From positions 2,144,015 through 2,208,014 of the forward strand of contig OW028582.1 of NCBI GenBank assembly GCA_932294295.1: a stretch of 64,000 nt of DNA, given 5' to 3'. Made by a program: the position numbers and the translations under genes. Below are positions 50,468 to 61,390 of the stretch, piece by piece. Under the pieces are notes generated by a model. It did no database searches and had not been told where the DNA came from. It saw only the letters and a program-made list of their open reading frames with translations. Positions within the stretch are counted from its first letter, which is position 1. Every line of letters starts with the position of its first letter. This stretch comes from Alitta virens. Taxonomy: Eukaryota > Annelida > Polychaeta > Phyllodocida > Nereididae.

Positions 50468-50489
50468 GTGAGTGTCAGGTGCATCGGAG

Positions 50490-51240
50490 AGAAAGTGAAA
50501 GTGGTTGAAAGAAAGTGAAAGTGGTTGAAAGAAAGTGAAAGTGGATGAAAGCAGGGTTCTAACTGTCATGGAAAATCTTGGAAAAATTGGTTGTCATGGA
50601 AAATTCATGGAATTATAGAAAGACAAAAAAGCATTGTCTGCAATAAAAAAGGTGGTGAGGAAGGCTGTAAGGGGTGTGTGGAGGCCGTTATAATTTGCAG
50701 TCGTTGACTTTGTTGTGCAGATTTTATCGAAAGAAAGTCAGGGAAATTATGTGAATGGTCGTGGAAAGGTCACGGACTTTAATTTCTTGATTTCTGTGGG
50801 AACCCTGTGAAAGAGAACATTGTTGACTTGATGTAGTAGGTGAAAATTGAAAATGAAAGTGGGTCAAAGGAAAGTGAAAGTAAAGAAAACTAAAGTGGGT
50901 TAAGGAAATTGAAAGTGGGTGATAAATGAAAGTGAAAGTGATCGATGGGGAAGTGGTAGTGAGGCGGGAAAGTGACTGTTGATCAATGGTGTTTAGAAGG
51001 AAAGTGGTTGAAGGATAGTGAAAGTGGACTAATGATAGTGAAAGTAGGAGAAAGAAAGTGAAAGCAGGTGAAAGGAAATTAGAGTTGGTTGGCTGAAGAA
51101 TGAGAAAATTGATTTAGGAAAGCAGGTGTGAGAAAGTGAAAGTAGAACAAAGGATGTTCCTGGAAGTGAATGGGATTAAGAGAAAGAGAAAGTAAACATA
51201 GGACAAAATGAAAGTGGATCAGGAGAAACTGAAAGTATAC
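50490..51240 (+). repeat. GAAAGTGAAAGTGG minisatellite, interrupted by a MITE
   Basis: A 22 bp unit (GAAAGTGAAAGTGGTTGAAA) is repeated near 50495-50550, and looser GAAAGTG words continue from 50855 to 51240. The words match the IRF-type GAAANNGAAA pattern. Confidence 0.8.
50555..50806. mobile_element. hAT-like MITE with AGGGTTC ends (copy 2)
   Basis: AGGGTTCTAACTGTCATGG at the left and GTGGGAACCCT at the right, with TGGAAAA-rich interior as in 18325-18687. Flanks ATGAAAGC and GTGAAAGA match at 6 of 8. Confidence 0.7.
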
Positions 51241-52685
51241 TTAAAGAGATGAGTTCATGGAGAAAATGGATTATTGTGGTGTTGAACTCTTTTAATTTTC
51301 CTATGGAGTTGTCCAATACAATAAGTTATTGAAACAGAGTAATGAGGAGAAAATAATGCAATGCTTGTCAGTGGAATCCATGATATGCCACAAATTCCTC
51401 GGGGAGTCTGGGTGAGAAATTTCTTTCGAAGTGTCGTTCTGTCTTTGTTAGCTGGTTATGGTTGTAAATGTCTTTATTATTATTAAGAATTTTATTCGTA
51501 CATAAGTTGTACAAGAAAATATAAATAATATGCAATATTTACATTATATAATTAAGTCGATATGTAGAAATGAAATAAATTAACGATTTATTTCTATATC
51601 GTTATGGACGTCCATTTTCTCTGTCTTTTCCCAAAAGTTATTTTATGTATATATATGTTATATCATCTTACCCCACAATGGTGTCTTTTCCACTGCAATC
51701 AACCACAGGAGACAATTTGAGCAAAATATTATTTTATTATGAGGCTGATGACCATTTTGACAATGTCACCAAGATTTAAGATTTAATAAGTTAGTTGATT
51801 GGTAATTAATTAAGTCAAAATGAGTTTAATTACTAATGTATGTTTGATTTGTACAAAGACCAGATCTTATATTAATGGATTCTTTCTACCTATATATGAT
51901 TATACTATGACTTTATTATAACTAACTATATATATATTTCATGTATAATTAACTAGTAACATTTTTGCTATTATTCAAAGTGCAGAATTATAAATTTTCA
52001 TATTTCACCAGTCACTAAAATAAAATTATATTGAGTTGAGTGGTCTTAATAGTGAGGAATTCTTAAAAGGAGGCTTTTTCAAACTGTACTCTTTGTTCAT
52101 TGTCTTGTTTGAAATGTTTGAAGTAGGTTAGTGCAATATCTCTGCCTTTTTTCTTATTTATGAGCGTGTTATTCTTCCGAGACTAGAAAGGGGCAACAAT
52201 ATATTTATGGGGTAATAAATAAAATGTATCATGCTTTAAAGTAGTTAATTTTGTTACTGTCGGAATGCGAGGGAGGGCCATGTCAGTGCTATACATTGCT
52301 AGGGGGGATTCGAAGACAAAATTTATGCCGTCCCACCGCTCTATTTTATACTTTTTTGTGTAAAGTTTTGAGAAATTTAAACAGGCTGGTGATTTTGTGT
52401 TTATTTAGCATTCAAATGTTAGTGCACAGGTTGTTTATGTCAGGTAATTAGAGATTTTTTATAATGGTCATTCGTTAAATTTTGCAATTTATTTATGGAT
52501 ATGCGCTGTAGTTCCAGGGACGGGCGGATAATGGTTTTTTCCTCTTTTTTTCTCCTTTTTATTAGAAGTGTAATTATACGAATATCAGATGTTGCTTGGG
52601 TAATTTATGGTCTCGTATGTCTTTTATGTATTTTTGTCTCTAATAAATTATTGTAGCGTATGAATTTGATGTGGGAACCGCTAGC
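51241..52685. other. AT-rich unique sequence
   Basis: No exon or known repeat. 52490-52660 is somewhat higher in complexity. A short ATATATATA run lies near 51930. Confidence 0.5.
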
Positions 52686-52687
52686 TA

Positions 52688-52790
52688 CAGTCGGACCGCT
52701 TATAACGAACATTGCGGACTGTCGAAAAGTGTTCGTTATACCCGGGTTACGTTAATAACGGTTATGCATAGGTCTAATGTAAAAGATAGG
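52688..52790. mobile_element. Pogo/Tigger-like transposon end fragment
   Basis: CAGTCGGACCGCTTATAACG at 52689, a TCGTTATACCCGGGTTACG and TAATAACGG resemble pogo-type termini. Related words lie at 54640-54930, 60940-61080 and 61980-62400. No transposase frame seen. Confidence 0.45.
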
Positions 52791-52835
52791 CAGAATCCAC
52801 ACCTGCACGATGACTATGCTATACCACACTTTCGT

Positions 52836-52838
<3 letters not shown>

Positions 52839-52891
<53 letters not shown>

Positions 52892-53312
52892 GACAGAGAC
52901 AGAGACAGAGACAGAGAGAGACAGAGAGACAGACAGACAGACAGCTAGACAGCTAGACAGACAGACAGCTAGACAGACAGACAGACAGCAGGCAGAGACA
53001 GACAGACAGACAGAGAACAGAGACAGACAGAGACAGATCGACAGAGACAGACCGACAGAGAGACAGGGACAGACCGAGAACAGAGACAGGGACAGACCGA
53101 GAACAGAGACAGGGACAGACCGAGAACAGAGACAGACAGACAGAGAAAGACAGAGAGACATACAGAGACAGAGAACAGAGAGAGACAGACAGACAGAGAG
53201 AGAGAGAGACAGACAGAGACCGGGACAGACAGAGAACAGAGACAGACAGAGACAGACAGAGACAGACAGAGACAGACAGAGACAGACAGAGACAGACAGA
53301 GACAGACAGATT
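52839..53312 (+). repeat. (GA)n to (GACAGA)n repeat tract
   Basis: About 45 bp of pure GA followed by about 430 bp of GACA/GAGA variants, ending with eight GACAGACAGA-type units. Long open frames on both strands (RE/TDRQ and SLSVCL repeats) are artefacts of the repeat. Confidence 0.95.
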
Positions 53313-53700
53313 CTTTATTATAGTGAAATGGGCTCATGGCACTCGTGGCCTATTACAATCCACTTGTAAACACCAGTGATAAAAATAAGGCACACAAAAG
53401 ACAAAACATAATAACAACAAAAACATAACAAAAAACAACATAACAAAGCAGAAACCATTATATAGGTGTAACATCTGAACAGTGGTTTCCAAAATCAAAA
53501 TGAAATAAACATAAAAGTAATTGTATGGTCCTTTTCATATTTATAGATACTAATTCCTCTGTCTTTTCTCAAGAGCCTTACTTAGATAAATTGCTGTTTC
53601 TTTTATAATAACATCTCATAATTCACTTTTTCATTTCTTATGAGTTATAAGTCTCTTTCTGCAACAGTGTTTCATTGTATCAATGCATAATTTATAGTTT

Positions 53701-54121
53701 TCACCTGTATTTAAGGGGGTGGGGGCCTAGCTCAGTGGTAGCACGCTGGGCCTCCAACCACTGGGTCCCGGGTTCAATTCCCAGTCAAGCCTAAGTTGGA
53801 TGGCTGTTTCATCCTTCATCTCATTGCCATGATCCCTGCCTGTCCTAATTACCCCAACAGGTGCATAAATACAGGACGTAAAGCCCTAATCCACTCACCA
53901 CCCACTAATGACACTCTGGCATGGGGGCCTATCTCAGTGGTAGCGCACTGGGCTTCCAACCACTGGGTCACGGGTTCAATTCCCAGTCGAGCCTAAGTTG
54001 GATGGCTGTTTCATCCTTCATCTCATTGCCATGGTCCCTGCCTGTCCTAATTAGCCCTTCAGGTGCAGAAATACAGGACGTAAAGCCCTAATCCACCCAC
54101 CACCACCTCACCTGTATTTAA
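53701..54121 (+). mobile_element. SINE-A dimer with one perfect 14 bp TSD
   Basis: Two complete copies (about 53715-53905 and 53930-54107) lie between identical flanks TCACCTGTATTTAA (53701-53714 and 54108-54121). Only one flank pair exists, so they probably inserted as one unit. Confidence 0.92.
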
Positions 54122-54639
54122 TGCTAAAAATTGACATTAACAGAATGCATCTCAGGTGTACATCATGCGAATTGTATAATCTGCAACAGCCCACTCACTC
54201 ATCACCTGTCAGTAAATATCAAGTACTCCGATCTTTATACACGTGTGAAGGTTTAGGATCAAACAGTTTTTGATAGTTCGATGGACTTCGGTGAGCGCAT
54301 AATTTAACATTTGTCTAACGTTGATAAACGTGTCTCGTTGATATAGTTAATGATCGGGTTGAACGTTCAAAGAAATGAAAAAAGAGAATTATGAGAATTG
54401 TGATTTATTCTTCCTGTGATTTATTCTTCCTGTGATCACCCTGTGAGGTGGATGATGCCAGGAATAGTTTGAAGAATTTAGACGTTCTCGAGGAATTATT
54501 AGTTTGCACCTTTCGCTTCGGTGTTTTAGATAAAGGAAGGCAAATTATTTTGTATTTTGCATTTTATGAGATATACTGTTAGTAATGTTTCAGTACTTTT
54601 TGTATGCTTATGTTATATAAATAATACGGATGGACTGGT

Positions 54640-54930
54640 TATGACACGCACGTTTATAACGAGAATCTGGTCGTAAAGAAAGTGAAAATCTGGTTATAAC
54701 AAAAGTGAAAATCTGGTTATGACAAAAGTGAAAATCTGGTTATGACAAAAGCGAAAATCTGGTTATAACAAAAATCTGGTTATAACAAAAATCTGGTTAT
54801 AACAAAAATCTGGTTATAACAAAAGTGAAAATCTGGTTATAACGATCATTGTCGAGGAACTGATTTTTGCCAATCTCTTATTCAAGACCCACATATAACA
54901 ATACCCGGTTATAACACTTTTCGATAGTCC
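54640..54930 (+). repeat. Tandem AATCTGGTTATAACAAAA repeat
   Basis: About ten units of AATCTGGTTATAACAAAAGTG and a shorter form. They resemble the pogo-like ends at 52688 and may be an expansion of one. Confidence 0.8.
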
Positions 54931-55049
54931 TAAAATACATGTAGTTTGTTCTAGGCGGGCAGACCTTTAGGCCACCTAGACAAATATTGAATTATGCGCT
55001 CACCAAAGTTCATCGAAGTATCAAAAATTGTTTGATCCTAAATCTTCAC

Positions 55050-55745
55050 ACGTGTATAAGAATCAGAATCAGAATTTGTTTATTTGCACCCAGGAAAAAA
55101 AATAATAATAAAATAAAATAAATACTTGTGCTGGAGACATAAATAATAATAATAAAATAAAAATAAGAAATAGAAAAATTAATAAAAATAGAAAATCAAT
55201 CAAATACATTTATATATAAATAACAAGATCTAAATATAAGAAATAATGATGGTATGAAAATGAAAGTATAGCAAACAAATTGCAAATTTAATAAAAAAAA
55301 AAGTTTACAACAGGGATCAGTTCTTAATTGTGATTGTGTACTGGGTGGTACTGGATGGTCTCACAGATTTCAAAGCAGCCAGCAGAATTGACAATATATA
55401 GCAATTTTCAATGAGACATTCAGTACTGTATAAACTTATTGTAATATTTTGAATTAACGTTATATATAGGTGCTCATTATAATCAGTATTACCAGTTGTG
55501 TTAATTGTACTAGGTGCTCAAAGATACATATATTTATTAGTTCACTACCTGCTGTATATAGTTATTTATGTTTTTACTATAGCGTTTTAGAAAAATTTCA
55601 TGCCTTTATTTTATTATATTTTCTTTATTTTATATGTATATATTATTATTTTCTTCTCTTCCTTTACTTTATTTTTATTTTTTATGACACATGTATCTGC
55701 ACTGATATTGCGTTGTCAATAAAATAATATATATATATATATAAA
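55050..55745. other. Low-complexity AT-rich sequence
   Basis: 55085-55300 is A/AT-rich (AATAATAAAATAA type); 55470-55700 T-rich; (AT)n at 55726-55744. An 85-codon frame at 55470 is all Phe/Tyr/Ile/Leu and is not supported. Confidence 0.6.
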
Positions 55746-55774
55746 GATACAATTCACATGATGTGGGCAGACTG

Positions 55775-55985
55775 TATCTTGGTGGCATAATGGCTAACGT
55801 CTTCATCTAGTTCTGATGGGGATCCAGGTGTTTCATAAGCAAGCATTGTCAGTATGAGCGATGAGATTTGGTTCGCGAAATGCATACTGTATGGGAATCG
55901 AACCGATGGCCTTCTTTAAGTTTAGAGGAATGACTTTACCAGTTTACCACAAGGCTATGTTGTTGCTCCAGGATTATTGTTATGA
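55775..55985. mobile_element. tRNA-like heads in convergent orientation (SINE-C)
   Basis: Plus strand 55780-55835 reads TGGTGGCATAATGGCTAACG; minus strand 55962-55895 reads TTGTGGTAAACTGGTAAAG and, at its end, GGTTCGATTCCC. Both resemble A/B-box tRNA heads facing each other. It could be one SINE plus an inverted partial. TGACGTCA at 56026 is adjacent. Confidence 0.5.
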
Positions 55986-56139
55986 TATCTATTTTAAAAT
56001 GTCAAGCAGCAAACTCTATCAAGGATGACGTCACTACCAGAGGGCATTGCAAATCTATATCGCGACAAATGTCATGTTTGACAAAATACTGTCAAATAAA
56101 GTGATATATATCTATAGTGCAATGTAAATTAGGAGACTT

Positions 56140-56240
56140 CATTGGCCATTTGGAACAAAAATGACCTCACTAAGAATAGCTGACGTCATCAAAGAATGTT
56201 TGTCTGTTAGGGTGACCGTGACCTCTGGTGGGTAGTGTGG
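56140..56240. mobile_element. Fragment of the CRE-containing MITE
   Basis: TGACGTCATCAAAGAATG and GTGACCTCTGGTGGG match the right half of 7227-7395. Confidence 0.6.
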
Positions 56241-56590
56241 CATCTTGTTCGTTCACTAATTGGTAACTAGACCGATCCCATCAGTCCCTGCCTCAGAGTT
56301 GGTTTTAAAAAATAGATTTTGTTTTAAATTTTACATTTAACCGAGCTCGGTAAGTGCAGTAAAAGTAGTGGTCTACGAGTGAAGTGCGCGTTGGGCTTTT
56401 CACTTTTTTCTTGCTCGCTGACTTGTAATCCTTTGGAAAGAGCTATTATGTAGGATGACATTTTATCCGTGTCTTCAGACTGCACTCATTAAGTAATTCT
56501 GCCTCATAATGATGAAAGGAGCTGACAAGTTCCTCAGCTCAGCCTCATTAAAATGCACACTCTGTCTAAGGGAGTTTGTGAGTGAGGTAA
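56241..56590. other. High-complexity unique island
   Basis: No repeat or exon; contains CCGAGCTCGG and CATTAAGTAATT-type words; possible regulatory sequence, unproven. Confidence 0.3.
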
Positions 56591-56594
56591 GGAT

Positions 56595-56730
56595 AAAACA
56601 GAGAGAGAAAGACAGAGAGGAGACAGAGAGGAGACAGAGACACAGAGACTGACTGACTGGTTGACTGACTGACTGAATAGCTGGCTGGATGACTAGTTGG
56701 CTCTTGGTTGGCTGAATGATTGGTTGATTT

Positions 56731-56761
<31 letters not shown>

Positions 56762-56825
56762 CACTGAACGTGAATAAGATAGATAGATAGATGGATAGAT
56801 AGATGGATGGATAGATGGATGGATG

Positions 56826-56876
<51 letters not shown>

Positions 56877-56982
56877 TGGTTAAATAAGATAGATACATAC
56901 ATAGATGAACAGATAGATAGATAGATAGACAGATAGATATATAGACAGATAGATAGATAGAGAGACAGATAGATACACACAT
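56595..56982 (-). repeat. GACAGAGA, CTGG and GATA/GATG microsatellites
   Basis: 56595-56650 AGAGACAG; 56655-56690 GACT; 56735-56762 (GGCT)n; 56776-56965 (GATA/GATG)n. Minus-strand YLSIYLSI frames are repeat artefacts. Confidence 0.93.
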
Positions 56983-56983
56983 A

Positions 56984-57120
56984 CAAATGTGCCACGTGCA
57001 TTTTCCATGAGAAGGATAAATGCATGGAAAACGTATGGTTTTTAGCTAATTATAAATAAGGAAAAAAACCATGCATTTTTCATGCGTTTGGAAAAAACGC
57101 GTAGCACAATTGGCCATGTA
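56984..57120. mobile_element. Foldback MITE with CACGTG arm (copy 2)
   Basis: AAATGTGCCACGTGCATTTT ... CAATTGGCCATGTA; the inner AAAACCATGCATTTTTCATG is conserved with copy 1. A (CATA)n microsatellite begins right at its end (57117-57155). Confidence 0.85.
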
Positions 57121-57126
57121 CATACA

Positions 57127-57155
<29 letters not shown>

Positions 57156-57157
<2 letters not shown>

Positions 57158-58015
57158 CTCATAAATAAAACAAGGTTATATTTATATTGTTGGTCCATGC
57201 CGCATGACTTAACTTGTGGCATCAGGTAGTGAAGGAATTCTTGCAGTTATGACTTGTGCACATATAACCAGGCTTTGGCTTCGTTTCTGCTCTTTTCTGT
57301 ATAAAACATTTTTACGGATTATTCTCAAATCATGTACTTTCCGAAAGACCACCAGCTATTCGGTTGGTCCTCGAAATCTAACTATCAGAAAAAAGACAGC
57401 GGGAACTTATTAGTAATACGTATTTCCAGTCTGAGCATGTTTCGTCACGAAATTTATTTGAAAATATTAAAATTACAAAAGTTTGCGGATTGAAGCGAGG
57501 TGTCAAGAATTAAAAAAAGGCGGATGGTTCTCGCGTGAAGTTTTTGAAGTGGCTGTGACATGATAAAAGCCAGGTGGGGGAAGTCGAGCCTGTACCGCGT
57601 GCTTTAATCCTCTTTTTAATGGCATGTACATGATTAAAAGATAGCTGGGGTTCTGTAATATGCGGGGATTAAGTTTGATTTGAATTAAGTTGGCAGGCAT
57701 CAGTGTTAGTTAGCGGATCCTTTAAATATGTAACGGACTGTAGCTCCATTCTGCCACAGATTTGCTTCAGGTGCCAGAAAAAAAGTTCATAGATTAATAG
57801 ATGGAAGAGGAAAAATGGAAATATAAGCCTTTTTATGTGATGGTTACTTTGTTTAGTTGACGTGTGATGGTGACATGTTTGCTTTCAAAAAATTGAAAAT
57901 ATGTTGTTGAGTATTTCATGCACTTTTTGGACTTGCCTGATTTCCAAATGTACAGTTGTTGAGGGTTTGAGGACTGCCCTTTTGAGATACTGTCCAGGTG
58001 TTACCAAAGTTTTAG
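57156..58015. other. Unique sequence
   Basis: No exon seen. 57500-57760 is high-complexity, with TTAATCC, GGGGATTAAG and GATCCTTTAAATATG, and could be regulatory. Confidence 0.4.
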
Positions 58016-58193
58016 GGCGCGCTGGGCTTGCAACCACTGGTTCCTGGGTTCAATTCCCGGTCGAGCCTATGTTGGATGGCTGTTTCATCCTTCGTCTCAT
58101 TGCCATGGTCCCTACCTGGCCTAATTAGCCCATCAGGTGCAGAAAAACAGGACGTAAAGCCCTAATCCACCACCACCACCACCAAAGTTTTAG
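58003..58193 (+). mobile_element. 5'-truncated SINE-A with perfect 13 bp TSD
   Basis: The SINE starts at about 58016 inside the tRNA-like head (GGCGCGCTGGGC), lacking the A box, and ends in (CCA)n. ACCAAAGTTTTAG flanks it at 58003-58015 and 58181-58193. A truncated 5' end with an intact TSD is typical of LINE-driven retroposition. Confidence 0.92.
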
Positions 58194-58785
58194 TAACCAT
58201 TATTGAAAAAGGTTGCTTCTTAAATGGTTTACCACACGTTTATTGTTGCTTACTGTGGAGGATGTGCACTAGCTTACTAAAAAGCTGCAAAATTGTGCAA
58301 ACCCCTTACGTTGCTTGGTATGACAAAGGAAAAGATATAAGACAAACAAATGTGGTTTTGTGGGAGTTGAAACTTTGGCAATGTGCATGTCCATATGATA
58401 ACTCGCACTCGCTATCTGCCGTCTCTATCAGGATTGAAGCTCTCGAGTGAGTGATTTGGCAGGATGTTCCTTAAACTATGGAATAGTATGCTGCTGCTGC
58501 TGCAAAGCCCAAATGACAGGGTGAGGTGTATAGCGGAACACAGCGATGCCGAAACTGTGATTGGGAGAAACTTTTTGTTCCTCGAAAGGCAGAAACAACA
58601 AGAACAAACTCTTTCAGCTGAGGATGAGTGCTCTTTACTTTTTTGATTTGAATCAAAGGATGGACCTTCTTAGTTTTCTTTGTACAAAAAAAAAAAATTC
58701 TGTTTTTATGTCGCATTAATATTTGATTGCATTTGATTCTTGTAGTTGCTATTCCACAATGTATGCATGAAATAAATAAATATAC
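58194..58785. other. Unique sequence
   Basis: No repeat family or exon recognised; a short TGCTGC run at 58490-58502. Confidence 0.5.
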
Positions 58786-58787
58786 AC

Positions 58788-58862
58788 TAATGGACTTTAA
58801 AAACGCATAGGTAAAACGTGTTGTACAAACCCGCGGTTATGCGTTTTTAAAAGTCCATTTAT
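58788..58862. repeat. Short palindromic element
   Basis: AATGGACTTTAAAAACGCAT is mirrored by ATGCGTTTTTAAAAGTCCATT, a hairpin of about 21 bp arms and 30 bp loop; MITE-like. Confidence 0.75.
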
Positions 58863-58865
58863 ATA

Positions 58866-58950
58866 AGATTGTCTGAAAAGCAAAATGAGTAATTAGAGGA
58901 GAGGAAAGCCTTATGACTTGCTGAATTCAGAGCTGCTCAGTGAAAGTCAC
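58866..58950 (+). mobile_element. Tail fragment of AATAGTGGATTTTCAC MITE
   Basis: TGTCTGAAAAGCAAAATGAG and AGAGCTGCTCAGTGAAAG match 33205-33275 and 43675-43755. Confidence 0.7.
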
Positions 58951-61120
58951 AGCAATTTTGCCGAGCAAAAACAACTGCCTCTAATAGTTATTGGGGTTAC
59001 CCAAATATCTTCTATTAAGATATAGGGACATATTTGAAAATAGATATTACATACAGTTCTTGACTTCATGGCTTCTGTAAACGCTCTTGAAGTGTTTGTC
59101 TCTATCCATTGCATTTGTGACATCTGCGTAAGACGGATGGGCTTCATACTTCGTACACAATAAGTGTTTGGCGAAGTAATGTACAGACACTAATGCTTGA
59201 TAAAGAACATACAGAGTTTATGCAATGATGACATCAAGAGAAGACCTGTTCAAGTTGTTCAATGCACCTCGGTGACACATTCTGATCAAAGATGGAGGCG
59301 AAAGAGCGAACGACACTGCCGAGGATGCGATTGCGGGTGTCATGACACGATTGCGGATGTCAGAGACACGATTGCTGATACCCTGACAGGGTCACGGACA
59401 CTATGACATGATTTATCAGATTGTGAATGATCTAAAATCGCTGAAATGGTCCTTCAACGAAGTATGTCGGAATACAGTGTCATGATGGTTATGGCAGGCA
59501 AACAAGGTGGTCATTGAGTCATGATATTTTTTGATCAGCAATAACATGTGTACATGAGCATTGGAAATGTACTTCTTATACACGACAAATCATATGATTA
59601 CAGAAAATATAATATATATTATTAATGGTCAGAAGATAACCCATGTTAAAAAGCTTGTGCAAAACAGGGGGTCCCATCTTAAATAGAATCACAGTGAAGG
59701 AATCTTGAGAAGCGTTCAGCTGGAAGGAATCGTCACAAGGATTCACCGTGAAGAAGTCGTCGGATTTTCTGTGAAGGAATCTGCATCTCCAGAGCAGGAG
59801 AAGCGAAGACCCAGATAGTTGGAGAAGATTATTGGAGAAGAACGAGACATGGGTTGTCATGCAGCAGTCGTCATGCGGCAGTCGTATGCATCTAAGGTTG
59901 ATTCATGGGGGCGGTGGTTGCGGACAGCAGGACAGAGACGTGTCACGACGAGATGGATGGGGGTGCACCGCTGGTCCTCCCCGGCCGCATGATTGAGCGG
60001 CCCTCCTTGTCTTTTGTTTTACGGATGCCGCTAAGAAGTCAGTGGCAGTTCAGCCATAAATGAAGGATGTCCAGGTCATCCATCACCGCCGGCCTTAATA
60101 AAGTGGAAAGGGGTGCAAGGGCATGGCGGATCATTGTCCCCCCTTCAAACCCCCCCCCCTTCCCTCTTCGGTCTTCCTCCTCGCTTGACTTTCTTCCTAG
60201 CTTCTGTCTTAAGTTGCACCTGTGTCTTCGTCAGATCTTCATCAGATCTTCATTGTCGCTGTATCGCGTGGTCTTTTGGCATCGCACTGATTTGTGATTG
60301 TCGCACGAGGTCATCATGGCTCGTTCAATAATCTCTTCATCTCATACTCCTGTTCTGCTATGACATGATAGTCTCATTACTTATTAGAATGATCACCTTA
60401 TTAGAGATGATTTTCACAATCACCTGACCTCAAGGTGACATTGTAGGGTATATATATAACGTGTTATCATTATACAGAGCTCTATTTGCATGTTATGATT
60501 GTGTACACTTCTGACAAGCGTGCACTCATTACAAAAGCACAGAGAAGATATACCCAGAGTTGCCAGTGCCATTGAACCAATGTAAGCCTGTTCAGGGTTG
60601 GTGCATGACAAGCCCGCAGTGACCGTTTCACATCAAAACAATGAAAGGATTTGTTCATTCAATACACTAATGAAAATCAAATAATTAATCTTATAGATTT
60701 ATGAGGATATCACATAAAGACAATTTTTTTAAAGCTCGAAGTCAGTGTTTAACATGACTTTTAAGCGCACAGAAATAACGTCACATTAGCAACAATCACA
60801 ATGATGTCACTTGCCATTGTTGTTATGACGTAATATAGCGAAGTACACTTATTTTCGCCAAAAACACACCCTAAAATGTCGGCTAATGGCTTATGCAAAT
60901 GAGGTACTGGCTGCTCATCCCATAAGTCTCTTTGACAAAAGTCTGCACACTTATAACGAAAGTCTAGTTATGATGAGGCCATTGTCCAAAAACAGTTGTT
61001 ATAACCTTTAATTTACATTAGACCTGCAAATTATTAAACCTGGTTAACTGGTTATAATGAATGATGGAGCGTCATTAGAATGGCATCACTGTCCGATGTA
61101 ATGACAAGAATGTCAATGCT
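58951..61120. other. Unique sequence with short repeats
   Basis: No exon. 59320-59400 has repeated GACACGATTGC(G/T)GAT words; 59690-59800 repeated GTGAAGGAATC words; 60150-60260 CTTC-rich. 60660-60850 resembles 48420-48610. 60940-61080 has GTTATAA words like the pogo-type fragment. Confidence 0.45.
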
Positions 61121-61125
61121 ACATC

Positions 61126-61390
61126 AATGGGGAGAAAAAGTACCGCAAGAGGTCACTGACACCGTAGCAGATAAGTATCGTTTAATGACGTCATCTGTAT
61201 TGTGACGTCATCTGTATTGTGACGTCATCTGTATTGTGACGTCATCTGTATTGTGACGTCATCTATATTGTGATGTCATCTATATTGTGACGTCATCCAT
61301 GCAACAATGGTGTAGTGACATCATCTTATTGTCTTTTCATGTGCTAGGGTCATAGTGCCCTCCATAGGCTCTGTTACTTTTTCTCCCCAT
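61126..61390. mobile_element. CRE-MITE with amplified CRE array
   Basis: Inverted ends ATGGGGAGAAAAAGTAC and ACTTTTTCTCCCCAT. Interior shares ACCGTAGCAGATAAGTAT and AAGACAATAAGATG (inverted) with copies at 3725, 7227 and 9933. It carries the 17 bp CRE tandem array listed next. Confidence 0.88.
61186..61304 (+). repeat. 17 bp tandem array of TGACGTCA (7 units)
   Basis: Unit TGACGTCATCTGTATTG starts at 61186, 61203, 61220, 61237, 61254, 61271 and 61288. Six have perfect TGACGTCA; the sixth unit has TGATGTCA. Spacing is exactly 17 bp throughout. Confidence 0.95.

Larger units (their letters stand above)
27871..50301 (+). other. Intron 32, 22.4 kb
   Basis: Bounded by donor CAAT|GTAAGT and acceptor TTTTTACAG|AAATGT, it joins VCN to KCGKSF so that finger 26 is exactly restored. 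It is more than 15 times larger than any upstream intron. The contents are listed separately; stretches not listed look like unique AT-rich sequence. Confidence 0.85.

Noticed and set aside
52671..53369. 232-residue open frame rich in RERERE and TDRQ, and Ser/Cys/Leu-rich frames on the other strand
   Set aside because: They arise from the (GA)n/(GACAGA)n repeat, have no splice or start support and are open on both strands.
56693..57025. Minus-strand frames of YLSIYLSI repeats
   Set aside because: Direct translation of the GATA/GATG microsatellite.
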